Source: Spirochaetaceae bacterium
Lineage (GTDB): Bacteria > Spirochaetota > Spirochaetia > DSM-27196 > SLST01
Length of the DNA: 46,580 nucleotides
Direction of reading: 5' to 3'
NCBI GenBank assembly: GCA_007118855.1
Contig: SKQU01000122.1
Location: 1 to 46,580 of the forward strand
The position numbers and the translations under genes were made by a program. Each line of letters starts with the position of its first letter. Position 1 is the first letter of the stretch. Of the stretch, positions 1 to 7,847 are shown in pieces. Below the pieces are notes generated by a model. The model was not told the DNA's origin, searched no databases, and saw nothing but the letters and a program-made list of their open reading frames with translations.

Positions 1-1119
1 CGTCGCCTCCACCGGTCCGTTGGCTACGAAGTCCCAGACGCGCTCAATGGCGTGCAGCACCCCTTCGGACCGACGTCCACCGTCCCCGTCCGGCCGCCCG
101 AGCACGATGTCCGCCACAAACCGGATATGCCAGTTGTAGCGATACTCTTCGTCGACGATGGCACGCGATGCGTTCAGCGCCTCGAGCTCCAGTATCACCT
201 CACCGGCTTCGAGCACCGTGCGGTAGACATCCGTAACCTGCCGCAACCGGGGCAGGTAGTCGGCGATCTGCCCCTGCGCGTCATCGAAGTCGCCGGCTGT
301 GAACGAGTCGATCATGACCTGCGTCTGGTCCTGCGACGGCGAGGCGATCGTCGTGAAGCTGTCCGGCGCCGGCGAGACGGTGCGACCACGGATCGTGTCG
401 CGAGCGGTAGCGAACCGGGGCCCGGTCAGCTCGTAGTCGGCCGGGTTGAAACTGCCGATCTGGATCGCAATGCCGTCAGTTTCGAGCAGCGCCGCGATCT
501 GGGCCTGCCCGTCGGCGACCGCATCGTCGCCCGACGCGCCTGCGAGCTCAAACCCGTACTCGCCGAGCCCGTCGACATAGATCTCGACGGCACGCACGTA
601 GTTCGCCGAGTCGAGCTCCTCGGAGGCCGCACGCATCAGCGCATCAAAGCGTCTTCGATCGATCGTGAGCAGGACGCGGCTCTGCAGCTCGGTAATGAGC
701 TCGCGCTCTTCCGGATTCGGGAACGGGAGAATGTCGGTCATCTCGGCGATCAGACGCAGCGCCTCGAATGCCGTCGGTATGACCATCTGCGGCCCGATGT
801 CCCCGGCAATCAGCTCCCGCAGCTCGGCTTCGACCTCTCTGCCCTTCGCGATGTATGCGAGGCGTGCCTGGCGGATCTGCTCAAAGCGAACCTCCGCCGC
901 AGGAAGCTGATCGTCGTCCGCCCGGACCGCGTCGACGAGCCGGGGGATCGCATCGTCATACCGCTGCCCGCGAATGCTCTCGTCGGCCTGCGTCAGACTT
1001 TCTTCCGGACGGGGCAGCCCTCGTCCGGCATCGCCGGACTCCCGGGCTCCGGTCGCCGACACCGGGACCGCCACCGTCACGAGCGCGAGGAGAAGTACTA
1101 CGATAGACAGTCTTGACAC
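1..1119 (-). CDS. secreted protein of unknown function, 3' end cut by window edge
   Basis: Reads from a GTG start at 1119 to the left edge with no stop, so at least 373 residues are present and the C-terminus is missing. The N-terminus is a clear Sec signal: one basic residue, a hydrophobic run (residues 5-20) and a likely cleavage after VSA near residue 22. There is no lipobox cysteine. The mature part is helical and acidic, with segments such as YDDAIPRLVDAV and NYVRAVEIYVDG that look like degenerate TPR-type helices, so it is probably periplasmic. An opposite-strand frame over the same region is open in the same codon phase but has no signal or domain. A sigma-70-like promoter lies at 1152-1180. 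Function unknown. Confidence 0.75.
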   Translation of the reverse strand, partial: MSRLSIVVLLLALVTVAVPVSATGARESGDAGRGLPRPEESLTQADESIRGQRYDDAIPRLVDAVRADDDQLPAAEVRFEQIRQARLAYIAKGREVEAELRELIAGDIGPQMVIPTAFEALRLIAEMTDILPFPNPEERELITELQSRVLLTIDRRRFDALMRAASEELDSANYVRAVEIYVDGLGEYGFELAGASGDDAVADGQAQIAALLETDGIAIQIGSFNPADYELTGPRFATARDTIRGRTVSPAPDSFTTIASPSQDQTQVMIDSFTAGDFDDAQGQIADYLPRLRQVTDVYRTVLEAGEVILELEALNASRAIVDEEYRYNWHIRFVADIVLGRPDGDGGRRSEGVLHAIERVWDFVANGPVEAT

Positions 1120-1151
1120 GACTATTCCTGAACCGAGCAGAGCTCCCCTCA

Positions 1152-1180
1152 CCTATAGATACTACTACAGGTATCGACAA
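1152..1180 (-). promoter_or_regulatory. sigma-70-like promoter with a dyad in the spacer
   Basis: On the minus strand TTGTCG (1180-1175), a 17-base spacer, then TATAGG (1157-1152). It would drive the secreted-protein gene starting at 1119. The spacer consists almost entirely of the inverted repeat GATAC-N8-GTATC (1158-1175), a good place for a repressor to sit. The dyad is visible; the regulator is unknown. Confidence 0.5.
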
Positions 1181-1257
1181 AAACCACGCCCCCGTGGAGG
1201 GCGAGCTGCGGTCCGAACCGGGCTCCAGGGCCTGCCGGGGGGCCGAAGGTTGCGCGA

Positions 1258-1293
1258 TGGATAAACAGGGCGACTGGAAGTATACTGGGAGCG
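1258..1293 (+). promoter_or_regulatory. promoter ending at the start codon (leaderless type)
   Basis: TGGATA (1258-1263), 17-base spacer, TATACT (1281-1286), then 7 bases to the ATG at 1294. Transcription would begin at or within 1-2 bases of the start codon. Confidence 0.5.
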
Positions 1294-2571
1294 ATGCGCC
1301 GACTGGTTCGCGGCCCCTTCGCGGCCTCACTACTCATGGGACTCCTGTTCGTCGTCGGTCCGCTGGAGGCCGTCGAGTTTTCGGACATCTACGCGAGTAT
1401 TGGCGCCGGTTCCGAGGATCGCCTGGCCAACGTCGGTCTCACGATCTTCCCTACCCTGATCATCCCCGTCGGTGGTCAATTCGAGGCGATGGGCCAGGCG
1501 TACACCGCCGTCGCGAGCGACGCCAGCTTCTTCGACGCGAATCCGGCCGCGAGCTCGACGCTCGAGTACACGGAGCTGACCTTCGTCCACAACAACTGGA
1601 TCGCCGACACCTCGATCGAGGGACTCGTATACACCCGCCGCATCTCGAACCTCGGTCTGGCGGTGGGCGGCAAGTTCCTCCACGTACCTTTCACCCGGTA
1701 CGACACGGCGAGCCGTCAGGTTGCGGGCGGCAGGTACAGCGAAGGCACCGTCGGTGTCAATGTATCGTACAACTTCCTGCGCTCCTACTCCTTCCCCGGT
1801 GTCGCCGTCGGCGCGACCGTCAAGACCGCCTACCGGCACGTACCGCAGGAAATCGCGCCCAACCAGTCCGCGGTCGGCTTCGCGGCGGACATTGGAGTGC
1901 TGTCGCGGTTCGACCTCCTGAAAAGGTTCTCCGCCCGCGCTCCGAACTTCGCCGTCGGCGTCGCGGCCCGGAACTTCGGCCCGCCGGTGGAAGGTGAGCC
2001 GCTGCCGTCCCAGATCACCGGCGGGATCGCCTACCGACCCGTACGACCCGTCATCGTCGCGACCGATCTCATCGTCCCCCTCTCTCTCGCGCCCGACGTC
2101 CCCGCCCCGCCGATCGGTGGCGCGGTTGGCGCGTCGGTACGCATCACACCCTTCTTCTCCGCCCAGACCGGGATGCTGCTGCGCCCGGGGGGCTCTCGTA
2201 TCTCCATGGGCGCCACCTTGACCCTCGCCGATATCAGCGTCGACGTGAACTACAACCTCGATCTCGCCACCCAGTTCAAGAACCTCGACCGGTTCAGCAT
2301 CCAGGCACGACTCAACTTCGGAGACGAAGGCCGGCGAGCGCTGCGCGAGCTCGTCGACCAGTACTACCTCGAGGCATGGCGAGCCTCGGCAGCCGGCGAG
2401 CTCGATACGGCGATCGAGTACTCGCAGCGCGCCCTCGATCTGGACCCGACCTTCACCCCGGCGGCGCGTCTTCTGGAGATCACTCTCGCGACCCGGGAGC
2501 TGCAGCGCGATCTGCGCGCGATCGATCTGGAGGGCCTTGGCGAAACCACCGATGATGAGCCCGCCTTCTAG
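1294..2571 (+). CDS. UPF0164 family outer-membrane protein
   Basis: 425 residues with a signal peptide (cleavage near GPLEA, residue 26). The mature protein opens with a glycine- and alanine-rich stretch (GGQFEAMGQAYTAVASD, then DANPAAS) followed by repeated amphipathic beta strands. This is the pattern of the spirochaete UPF0164 / PorV-FadL-like beta-barrels. The last 80 residues are helical and contain a single TPR-like unit (AAGELDTAIEYSQRALDLDP). Likely an outer-membrane barrel with a periplasmic tail; transport of hydrophobic compounds is an inference from the family. The stop codon shares the palindrome CTAG with the convergent gene at 2568. Confidence 0.85.
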   Translation: MRRLVRGPFAASLLMGLLFVVGPLEAVEFSDIYASIGAGSEDRLANVGLTIFPTLIIPVGGQFEAMGQAYTAVASDASFFDANPAASSTLEYTELTFVHNNWIADTSIEGLVYTRRISNLGLAVGGKFLHVPFTRYDTASRQVAGGRYSEGTVGVNVSYNFLRSYSFPGVAVGATVKTAYRHVPQEIAPNQSAVGFAADIGVLSRFDLLKRFSARAPNFAVGVAARNFGPPVEGEPLPSQITGGIAYRPVRPVIVATDLIVPLSLAPDVPAPPIGGAVGASVRITPFFSAQTGMLLRPGGSRISMGATLTLADISVDVNYNLDLATQFKNLDRFSIQARLNFGDEGRRALRELVDQYYLEAWRASAAGELDTAIEYSQRALDLDPTFTPAARLLEITLATRELQRDLRAIDLEGLGETTDDEPAF

Positions 2572-3350
2572 ACCCCCGTGCGGGTCCTGCGCTTGAGATC
2601 CATGTAGAGCGACAGCAGAGGAACGTCGACCTTGGTCGACTCGAGCCACTTGCGCATGATGTCGTGCCGGTAGGCAGTGTCCTCGCGCTCCATTCTCTTG
2701 AGCCGTTTTTCCGTCTTCCTGAAGCTGTGCGAGTGAAACATGGCATCAAGGTACTCGACCATCTGTGTCGCTTCCTGCTCGTGATCTGCCACGGCGAGGT
2801 CCTTGTCAGCGTCGACGAGCTCTCGTACAAGCTGGTCCGGCTTCCGGCCCTCGCGCGCGATCAGCTCGGCTTCGACGCGCTTGACGAAGTCGTTCTCCGT
2901 GAAGACGATCGCGTCCACCTTCGTACGCAGCGCGATGCGGCGCTTCAGGGCGCCTTCCGACTGCATGTCCTTTTTCCCGAGCAGGATGTAGGTCAGGATC
3001 GACAGTCCGAGCGAGATCGCCAGCTCGTCGAGGACCGGGATGGGGGTCAGCATGACGAAGGAGAGGAAGAGGAACGACACGAGAAAGACCGCTGAGGAGA
3101 TCAGAAATCGGGGAAGAAACCGCGAATCAGAGACCCACCCCTTCACCTCCTGTTCGACGAGCCGGTAGAGCTCATTGCGGAAGAGGGTGAGCGACTCCAC
3201 TCGGGGCTCGCTACCGTAGTGTCCCCTGACATCCGATCTCTCGAGCAGAGCGTACAGCCTGTCAACCCTGCGAAAGGGATGAAGGAAGACCGCCGTGCCG
3301 TCCTTGCGGTACAGGTGGAAGATATGCACGGCTTCGTTCCGTCTGCCCAT
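2568..3350 (-). CDS. two-TM membrane protein of unknown function
   Basis: 260 residues. A soluble N-terminal part (residues 1-75) is followed by two adjacent hydrophobic segments (about 81-105 and 110-127) forming a hairpin anchor, then a long basic helical C-terminal region rich in K/R/E. I recognise no family. It overlaps the UPF0164 gene tail-to-tail by 4 bases. The start ATG at 3350 has no Shine-Dalgarno; a -10 box ends 8 bases before it. Confidence 0.7.
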   Translation of the reverse strand: MGRRNEAVHIFHLYRKDGTAVFLHPFRRVDRLYALLERSDVRGHYGSEPRVESLTLFRNELYRLVEQEVKGWVSDSRFLPRFLISSAVFLVSFLFLSFVMLTPIPVLDELAISLGLSILTYILLGKKDMQSEGALKRRIALRTKVDAIVFTENDFVKRVEAELIAREGRKPDQLVRELVDADKDLAVADHEQEATQMVEYLDAMFHSHSFRKTEKRLKRMEREDTAYRHDIMRKWLESTKVDVPLLSLYMDLKRRTRTGV

Positions 3351-3387
3351 ATGGCTGAAACATAACCGCGCCCCCCCTCGACGTCAA
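3351..3387 (-). promoter_or_regulatory. promoter ending near the start codon (leaderless type)
   Basis: Minus strand: TTGACG (3387-3382), 17-base spacer, TATGTT (3364-3359), then 8 bases to the ATG at 3350. No ribosome binding site can fit in the predicted transcript. Confidence 0.55.
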
Positions 3388-3419
3388 GGACACCTGTCAG
3401 CCCGGACATGCTTCTTGCC

Positions 3420-3454
3420 TTGACACCGGACGATCGAGGGTCCACCATCGGTCC
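3420..3454 (+). promoter_or_regulatory. promoter ending at the start codon (leaderless type)
   Basis: Perfect TTGACA (3420-3425), 17-base spacer, CACCAT (3443-3448), 6 bases, then ATG at 3455. It is divergent from the promoter at 3351-3387, and the two -35 boxes face each other 32 bases apart. Confidence 0.55.
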
Positions 3455-4288
3455 ATGCGCATCAACGGAGTTCCCGCTTCGACCACAATCCACGAGCTCG
3501 GACGGCGGATCGAGCTTCCGGGGGGGCCGCGGGCGGTTCTCCTGCTTCACGGATGGACCGGGTGGCCCGGCCGCCTCGCCCCGCTCGCCTGTCGGCTCCA
3601 CGAAGCCGGCTTCACCGTCGTGGTGCCCCGTCTGCCCGGCCACGGGACCAATATGCGGGACATGCTGCAGACCGACGCGGAAACGTGGCTGCGATGCGCG
3701 ATCGACGAGTATCTCGAACTGGCATCCGACTACCAGAGCGTCGGAATCGCAGGAACCTCAATGGGGGCCATCCTCGCGGCGATGGTCGCAGCGAAATTCG
3801 ACGTCCCGAAGGCGGTGCTGCTCGCCCCGGCCTACCGGAATACCAGGCGCCTCATCGTGCTCGCCCCCCTGTTCCGACGCATCATCCCCCGCATTCGGGG
3901 CGATTGGAGCGAGGAGCAGGAGCCAGACCCGCGAGCCAGGGAGATCGGGCGCGAATACGCGACGTTCAACTACACGGCGATGGCCGCGGAGCTGTACCGC
4001 CTCCAACGCAGGGGTACGCGGGCGCTCAGCGGACTGCGTTCCGAGACCCTCATCGTCGTCTCTCGCAAGGACGCCACGGTGCCCCTGGAGGTCGCAGACC
4101 TGATCCGTCGCCGGTGCAGCGCTTCGCGCTGCGAGACACTCGTCGTGGAGAACAGCAATCATCACCTTGCCGAACACGTCGATCGCGAGCTGGTGGCCGA
4201 GGCCGTGGTGCGCTGGTTTGCATCAGAGCCTGCGGCCGCGGGGCCTGCGGCCGCGGGGCCTCCGGCCTGGAGGCCTCCGGCCTCCTGA
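3455..4288 (+). CDS. alpha/beta hydrolase, carboxylesterase/monoacylglycerol lipase-like
   Basis: 277 residues. The fold is marked by LLLHGWTG (oxyanion region, about residues 28-36), a nucleophile elbow GTSMGA (Ser near residue 99), a late Asp in SRKDATVP and the catalytic His in NSNHHL. The family hydrolyses short esters or monoglycerides in the cytoplasm; the substrate here is unknown. The C-terminal 20 residues come from a 15-bp tandem repeat (4228-4287) and are low-complexity Pro/Ala/Gly, probably a recent extension. No Shine-Dalgarno; start chosen from the promoter at 3420-3454. Confidence 0.85.
   Translation: MRINGVPASTTIHELGRRIELPGGPRAVLLLHGWTGWPGRLAPLACRLHEAGFTVVVPRLPGHGTNMRDMLQTDAETWLRCAIDEYLELASDYQSVGIAGTSMGAILAAMVAAKFDVPKAVLLAPAYRNTRRLIVLAPLFRRIIPRIRGDWSEEQEPDPRAREIGREYATFNYTAMAAELYRLQRRGTRALSGLRSETLIVVSRKDATVPLEVADLIRRRCSASRCETLVVENSNHHLAEHVDRELVAEAVVRWFASEPAAAGPAAAGPPAWRPPAS
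4228..4287 (+). repeat. four 15-bp tandem units at the 3' end of the hydrolase gene
   Basis: Two identical units (GCCTGCGGCCGCGGG at 4228 and 4243) are followed by two diverged units starting GCCTCCGGCCT (4258 and 4273). Since 15 is a multiple of three the reading frame is kept, giving PAAAG-PAAAG-PPAWR-PPAS before the stop. Units 3 and 4 are also strongly palindromic (GGCCTCC/GGAGGCC) and could fold into a GC hairpin. Confidence 0.9.
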
Positions 4289-4319
4289 CAACCGCCTTGA
4301 TTCTTCATATATTGACCCG
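4285..4319 (+). promoter_or_regulatory. promoter ending at the start codon (leaderless type)
   Basis: CTGACA (4285-4290), 17-base spacer, TATATT (4308-4313), 6 bases, ATG at 4320. The -35 box contains the stop codon of the upstream hydrolase gene. Confidence 0.6.
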
Positions 4320-5096
4320 ATGCTGTCATTCATGGTGAAGAAAGCCTTCTTCGACATGTGGGATCACTTTCTCGGTGTGGTGATCATGAACCTCGGATTC
4401 ATCCTGCTTCTGACCGTTCCGCTCCTGCTGCCGTCAACGCTGGTTGAGTTCAGCGTCGCCGCGGCAATCGCGTCCCAGGTGATCGGCGGGATCCTCGTGA
4501 TCGTCTATATGGGTGCGATCTCCATGGCCGCGCGAGATATCGCCAACTACGACCGGCCCGAGTTCGGGCGCGTCTTCGCGTACCTGAAGGAGACCTGGCG
4601 CTGCAGTCTCCTGTTCGGCATTCTGTGGCTCATCGTGGTCCTCGTTGCGGTCGTGGGCGTCCCGGTCTACGCCAACATGGGCAACATACTCGGGCTCATT
4701 GCGATCGTGTTCCTCTTCTGGGCAATCGTCATCTGGACGCTTGCGAGCCAGTTCTACTTTCCCATTCGCGCCCAGCTGGACTCGAAGTTCAGCAAGATCA
4801 TCCGGAAGTGCTTCATCATCTTCTTCGACAACACCTTCTTCGCCATCGTGCTCGCGATCGGGAGCGTAGCGATCATGGCCGGCTCGGTGTTCACCGCGCT
4901 CCTGCTTCCGGGTATCACCGGGCTTCTCATCTGGCATCAGGTGGGACTCAAGCTGCGGCTGCTGAAGTACGACTATCTGGAGGAGAATCCGGAGGCCAAG
5001 CGCAGGAGCATCCCGTGGGATGCCCTGCTTATCGACGAACGCGAACGAGTCGGAAAGCGCACGTTGCGCGGGATGATCTTCCCCTGGAAGGAGTGA
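4320..5096 (+). CDS. polytopic membrane protein, possibly DUF624/YesL-like
   Basis: 258 residues from the ATG at 4320, with five to six hydrophobic segments (about residues 18-36, 42-65, 97-120, 123-146, 180-215). Loop features such as YMGAISMAARD and FAYLKETWR resemble DUF624-type membrane proteins; this match is tentative. The C-terminus is soluble and charged. The frame is open further upstream inside the hydrolase gene, but the promoter at 4285-4319 places the start at 4320; an alternative start is ATG 4332. Function unknown. Confidence 0.75.
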   Translation: MLSFMVKKAFFDMWDHFLGVVIMNLGFILLLTVPLLLPSTLVEFSVAAAIASQVIGGILVIVYMGAISMAARDIANYDRPEFGRVFAYLKETWRCSLLFGILWLIVVLVAVVGVPVYANMGNILGLIAIVFLFWAIVIWTLASQFYFPIRAQLDSKFSKIIRKCFIIFFDNTFFAIVLAIGSVAIMAGSVFTALLLPGITGLLIWHQVGLKLRLLKYDYLEENPEAKRRSIPWDALLIDERERVGKRTLRGMIFPWKE

Positions 5097-5097
5097 C

Positions 5098-6936
5098 TCA
5101 GCCGGCGGCTGCCCTCATGCGCCCGAGATTACCAAAGTAGATCGCTCCAACCGCCTGGCCGAACTGCGCGACGGTGTAGTGCGGATCGCCGTCGAGCTCC
5201 TTCATCAACGGAGTGTAGGCCATTTCGCTGTCGGCCGCGATGAGCTCAACCGCCTCGCGCCGTGCCGCGCCCTCCTTGATCAGCTCGAAGCACCGCGCGA
5301 CCTTCACGAACCGACCGAACAGAAACCGCTGACGCAGGCCGGTGCCCAACAGATACTCGGTCTCCGCGTAGACAACTGCCATGTACTCGCCGATCGTGCG
5401 GAACACCTCGGCGACCTCCTCCGAGGTTTCGGCGAGACCCATCAGGTACGCGAGGTAGGGCTTGCGCATGTCTACCGGTGATTCCGGCACGCGGCGCATC
5501 AGCCGTGCGCCCTCTTCGACGACAAAGCCGCGTCGCTCGATCTCCTCTACCAGGTCAGGGCGGGACTCGCAGAGGGCGGCATCGGCAAGACGGAAGGTGC
5601 CGGCCTGGCTCGCAAGCTTCTGCGGCGTGCCGGAAATGCCGGTATTGGTGTTGGCAAGACTGCGCAGATCCTCAGGGGGAAAGTCGCGAGCCGAGTCGCT
5701 GCCGAGATCGAGGATCAGGTTGTAGACCTCGAGCGGGATCTCAGGGATCGTTCCGTCGGCACAGACGAGCCCCGTGCCGAGATCGGTCCCCAGGGAGTGA
5801 GCGAACACGCCGTGGGCGCAGAGATCCGGAGTCGCCGACGCAGCGAGCTCGACCGCGGCGGTAAACGCCGCCATCGGTCCGTCGTTCGTGTTCATGACCA
5901 CCCCGCCTGCGCGACAGAGCGTTCTCAGTTCCGCGTCGAGCGCGCTCAGCTTCGCAAACTGCTCCTCGAAGTCCCGCTGCGTGTTCCGCCGCATACCCCG
6001 GGTCTTGGGCACCTCGCCGCCGACGATCCTGTTCCGTATCACGACATCCGGGAAACAGAGCCCGATCGCATCGAACGAGCGCAGGCGTTCCCCAAGCGCC
6101 GTCTCCACGTCGTCGGCCGCCCGTTCCATGGACTCGACCGTGGCGTGCGGATCGAGAGCGGCCGCGACGGCCTTCGAGAGCCGGTCCGAGGTCGCGGCAT
6201 CGAGCCCCGCAGGTGCCTCGAGAGCGGCTCGCGCCCGCAGGAGCCGTGCGATCGTGACGATCGGGATGATGATCTGCTCGACATCGGCATAGCTCGCAGG
6301 GTTCCAGTCGTACTCCTTGAGGGCAACGAGCCGTCCGTCCACCTCGAGCGCACCCTTGACGTCGGTCCCGCCGATGTCGAGTCCGCAGATGATGGAGTCC
6401 GACAGCCCGCTGGTGACTTCACGGAACACGCCGCTCGGCTGAGCGGAGAAGGTGACGGATGCAAGCGGCGGCGTGCACTTGTCAAGATCGCACAGGGCGA
6501 TCGTAAACCGACGCTCGTCAGGTTCCAGATGAGGATGAAGCGCTTCGTTGATGCGGTCCAGCATGTTCACGATGCGACCGTACTCGGTCCGCTCGGCGCG
6601 CGGCCGATCGATCTGAAAGGCTTCGACGACCTGTGCCACGAGCTCCGCGACCCGACTCCTGCCGCGGTCGAAGCAGAGTGTCAGCGAGTAGCCACCGAGC
6701 GTGGCGAGATGGTTGTAGATCTCCGCAGTCAGGTAGTCCAGCACGAGTTCGCGCCCGCGATCGTCGAGTTCACCCGGATCCGGGAGCGCAACGGAGAATC
6801 GCCTGGTCGACTCGCCGTCCGGCAGGACAAGGATTCCCTCTACTAGTGTATCGGACTCTGCCTGCAGCGCTCGCCGCACGTCCGTGACGAAAACCGGCCG
6901 GCCAAGCTCGGCCGCCTCAATGAACTGAGATATCAC
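5098..6936 (-). CDS. ROK-like / ASKHA kinase with long N-terminal extension
   Basis: 612 residues, about twice a usual ROK kinase. The first 190 residues are an extension without a recognised motif. The phosphate-1 motif GLDIGGTDVKGAL then opens the actin-like kinase fold at about residue 185. Downstream candidates for the catalytic and phosphate-2 regions are IGLCFPDVV, NTNDGPMAAF and HSLGTDLGTGLV. The family phosphorylates sugars; the substrate cannot be told. It lacks the usual ROK CXCGXXGC zinc motif. GTG start with a good ribosome binding site (GGAGG, 5 bases upstream). It ends 2 bases after the convergent membrane-protein gene. Confidence 0.7.
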   Translation of the reverse strand: MISQFIEAAELGRPVFVTDVRRALQAESDTLVEGILVLPDGESTRRFSVALPDPGELDDRGRELVLDYLTAEIYNHLATLGGYSLTLCFDRGRSRVAELVAQVVEAFQIDRPRAERTEYGRIVNMLDRINEALHPHLEPDERRFTIALCDLDKCTPPLASVTFSAQPSGVFREVTSGLSDSIICGLDIGGTDVKGALEVDGRLVALKEYDWNPASYADVEQIIIPIVTIARLLRARAALEAPAGLDAATSDRLSKAVAAALDPHATVESMERAADDVETALGERLRSFDAIGLCFPDVVIRNRIVGGEVPKTRGMRRNTQRDFEEQFAKLSALDAELRTLCRAGGVVMNTNDGPMAAFTAAVELAASATPDLCAHGVFAHSLGTDLGTGLVCADGTIPEIPLEVYNLILDLGSDSARDFPPEDLRSLANTNTGISGTPQKLASQAGTFRLADAALCESRPDLVEEIERRGFVVEEGARLMRRVPESPVDMRKPYLAYLMGLAETSEEVAEVFRTIGEYMAVVYAETEYLLGTGLRQRFLFGRFVKVARCFELIKEGAARREAVELIAADSEMAYTPLMKELDGDPHYTVAQFGQAVGAIYFGNLGRMRAAAG

Positions 6937-6988
6937 ACGCCCTCCAGTCCCATAGATTCACCATACCATGACAGACCGACGCATGCCA

Positions 6989-7009
6989 GCGCATGAGTCG
7001 CTCATGCGC
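6989..7009. other. perfect 9-bp inverted repeat
   Basis: GCGCATGAG-TCG-CTCATGCGC lies between the 3' end of the transporter gene (7040) and the start of the kinase gene (6936). Neither strand has a T-run after it, so it is not a standard terminator. It could be an operator for the kinase gene or an mRNA 3'-end hairpin. Confidence 0.6.
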
Positions 7010-7039
7010 CGTTCACCGCAGCGGCCGGTCCTTCCCGAA

Positions 7040-7732
7040 TCACACATCCCCGGAGACGACTCCCTTGCGGTGCCAGCGGCTTGCGACATACACGAGCGGA
7101 GTGTCGGCCGCCGCTACGATCGCCTTCAGCAGGTAGGTGGTGACTACGATTTCCAGAAGCACTGCCCACGGCACCGTACCGTAGAAGGCCGCAAGGGTGA
7201 ACACGACGCTGTCGATGAGCTGACTGACCAGCGTGCTCAGATTGTTGCGGATCCAGATGCGACGCGTGCCGGGCAGCTTCTTCCGCCAGAAGTTGTACGC
7301 CCACACGTCGTGGTACTGGCTGACAAGGTATGCGACCAGACTCGCCAGAGCGATCCGCGGCATGAGCGTGAATATCGCGCTCAGATGCGGATGAGCCTGG
7401 TCGCTCGCGTGCGGCTCGAAGAGCAGCGCGAGGTTCATCAGGACGACCATCGCAATCAGCGATGCGAATCCGACAGCGACGGCTCGACGGGCCTCCCTGC
7501 GCCCGTAGTTCTCGGAGAGGATGTCGGTCACGAGAAACGATGATGCGTACACAATGTTACCGAGTGTCGCGGTGACTCCCAGCAGCTCGACATACTTGAC
7601 GACCTGGATGTTCGCGACGATCGCCGCGATGGGGATCCAGACGTAGAGCCCGAGCCTGCCAAAGATACGGTACACGAGCAGAATGGCGGCGAAGTTCGTC
7701 ACGAGCATCGCCAGCCACAGCAGTTCATTCAC
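7040..7732 (-). CDS. yhhQ: queuosine precursor transporter, YhhQ/DUF165 family
   Basis: 230 residues with about six membrane helices. Family marks are the segment YASSFLVTDILSENYG near residues 63-78 and QYHDVWAYNFWRKK followed by RNNLSTLVSQLIDSVVF (about 143-178), typical of the YhhQ/QPTR family that imports preQ0, preQ1 or queuine for tRNA queuosine modification. GTG start with GGAG 8 bases upstream. The leader is short (about 16 bases from the promoter at 7756-7784), so no preQ1 riboswitch fits before the start. Confidence 0.9.
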   Translation of the reverse strand: MNELLWLAMLVTNFAAILLVYRIFGRLGLYVWIPIAAIVANIQVVKYVELLGVTATLGNIVYASSFLVTDILSENYGRREARRAVAVGFASLIAMVVLMNLALLFEPHASDQAHPHLSAIFTLMPRIALASLVAYLVSQYHDVWAYNFWRKKLPGTRRIWIRNNLSTLVSQLIDSVVFTLAAFYGTVPWAVLLEIVVTTYLLKAIVAAADTPLVYVASRWHRKGVVSGDV

Positions 7733-7755
7733 TGATCGGCTCCATGCAGAGGCAA

Positions 7756-7784
7756 ACGGTAGCGCCGGCCGCGGGGCATGTCAA
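7756..7784 (-). promoter_or_regulatory. sigma-70-like promoter for the transporter gene
   Basis: Minus strand: perfect TTGACA (7784-7779), 17-base spacer, TACCGT (7761-7756). The expected start of transcription is about 16 bases before the GTG at 7732. Confidence 0.5.
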
Positions 7785-7835
7785 GGGAACTCCTGCAGGG
7801 TCAGTGACATACCGCACCACATGGACGGGAGCTGG

Positions 7836-7847
7836 TATAGTTGGACA
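7836..7847 (+). promoter_or_regulatory. -10 box 6 bases before the start codon
   Basis: TATAGT (7836-7841), then 6 bases, then ATG at 7848. No convincing -35 is seen at 17 bases, but the -10 match is strong and the geometry repeats that of other genes in the window. Confidence 0.4.

Noticed and set aside
52-1116. Long open frame on the plus strand at the left edge
   Set aside because: It is the direct mirror of the minus-strand secreted-protein gene in the same codon phase; it has an arginine-rich composition, no signal, no domain and no ribosome binding site.
4228-4287. CRISPR-like repeat
   Set aside because: Units are contiguous without spacers and encode the C-terminus of a gene.
5797-6846. 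Plus-strand frame of about 350 codons opposite the ROK-like kinase
   Set aside because: No recognisable motif, Arg/His-rich; the minus-strand protein carries the kinase motif and a good ribosome binding site.
7733-7847. preQ1 riboswitch upstream of the YhhQ-type transporter
   Set aside because: The predicted leader is about 16 bases and no pseudoknot-like sequence is present.
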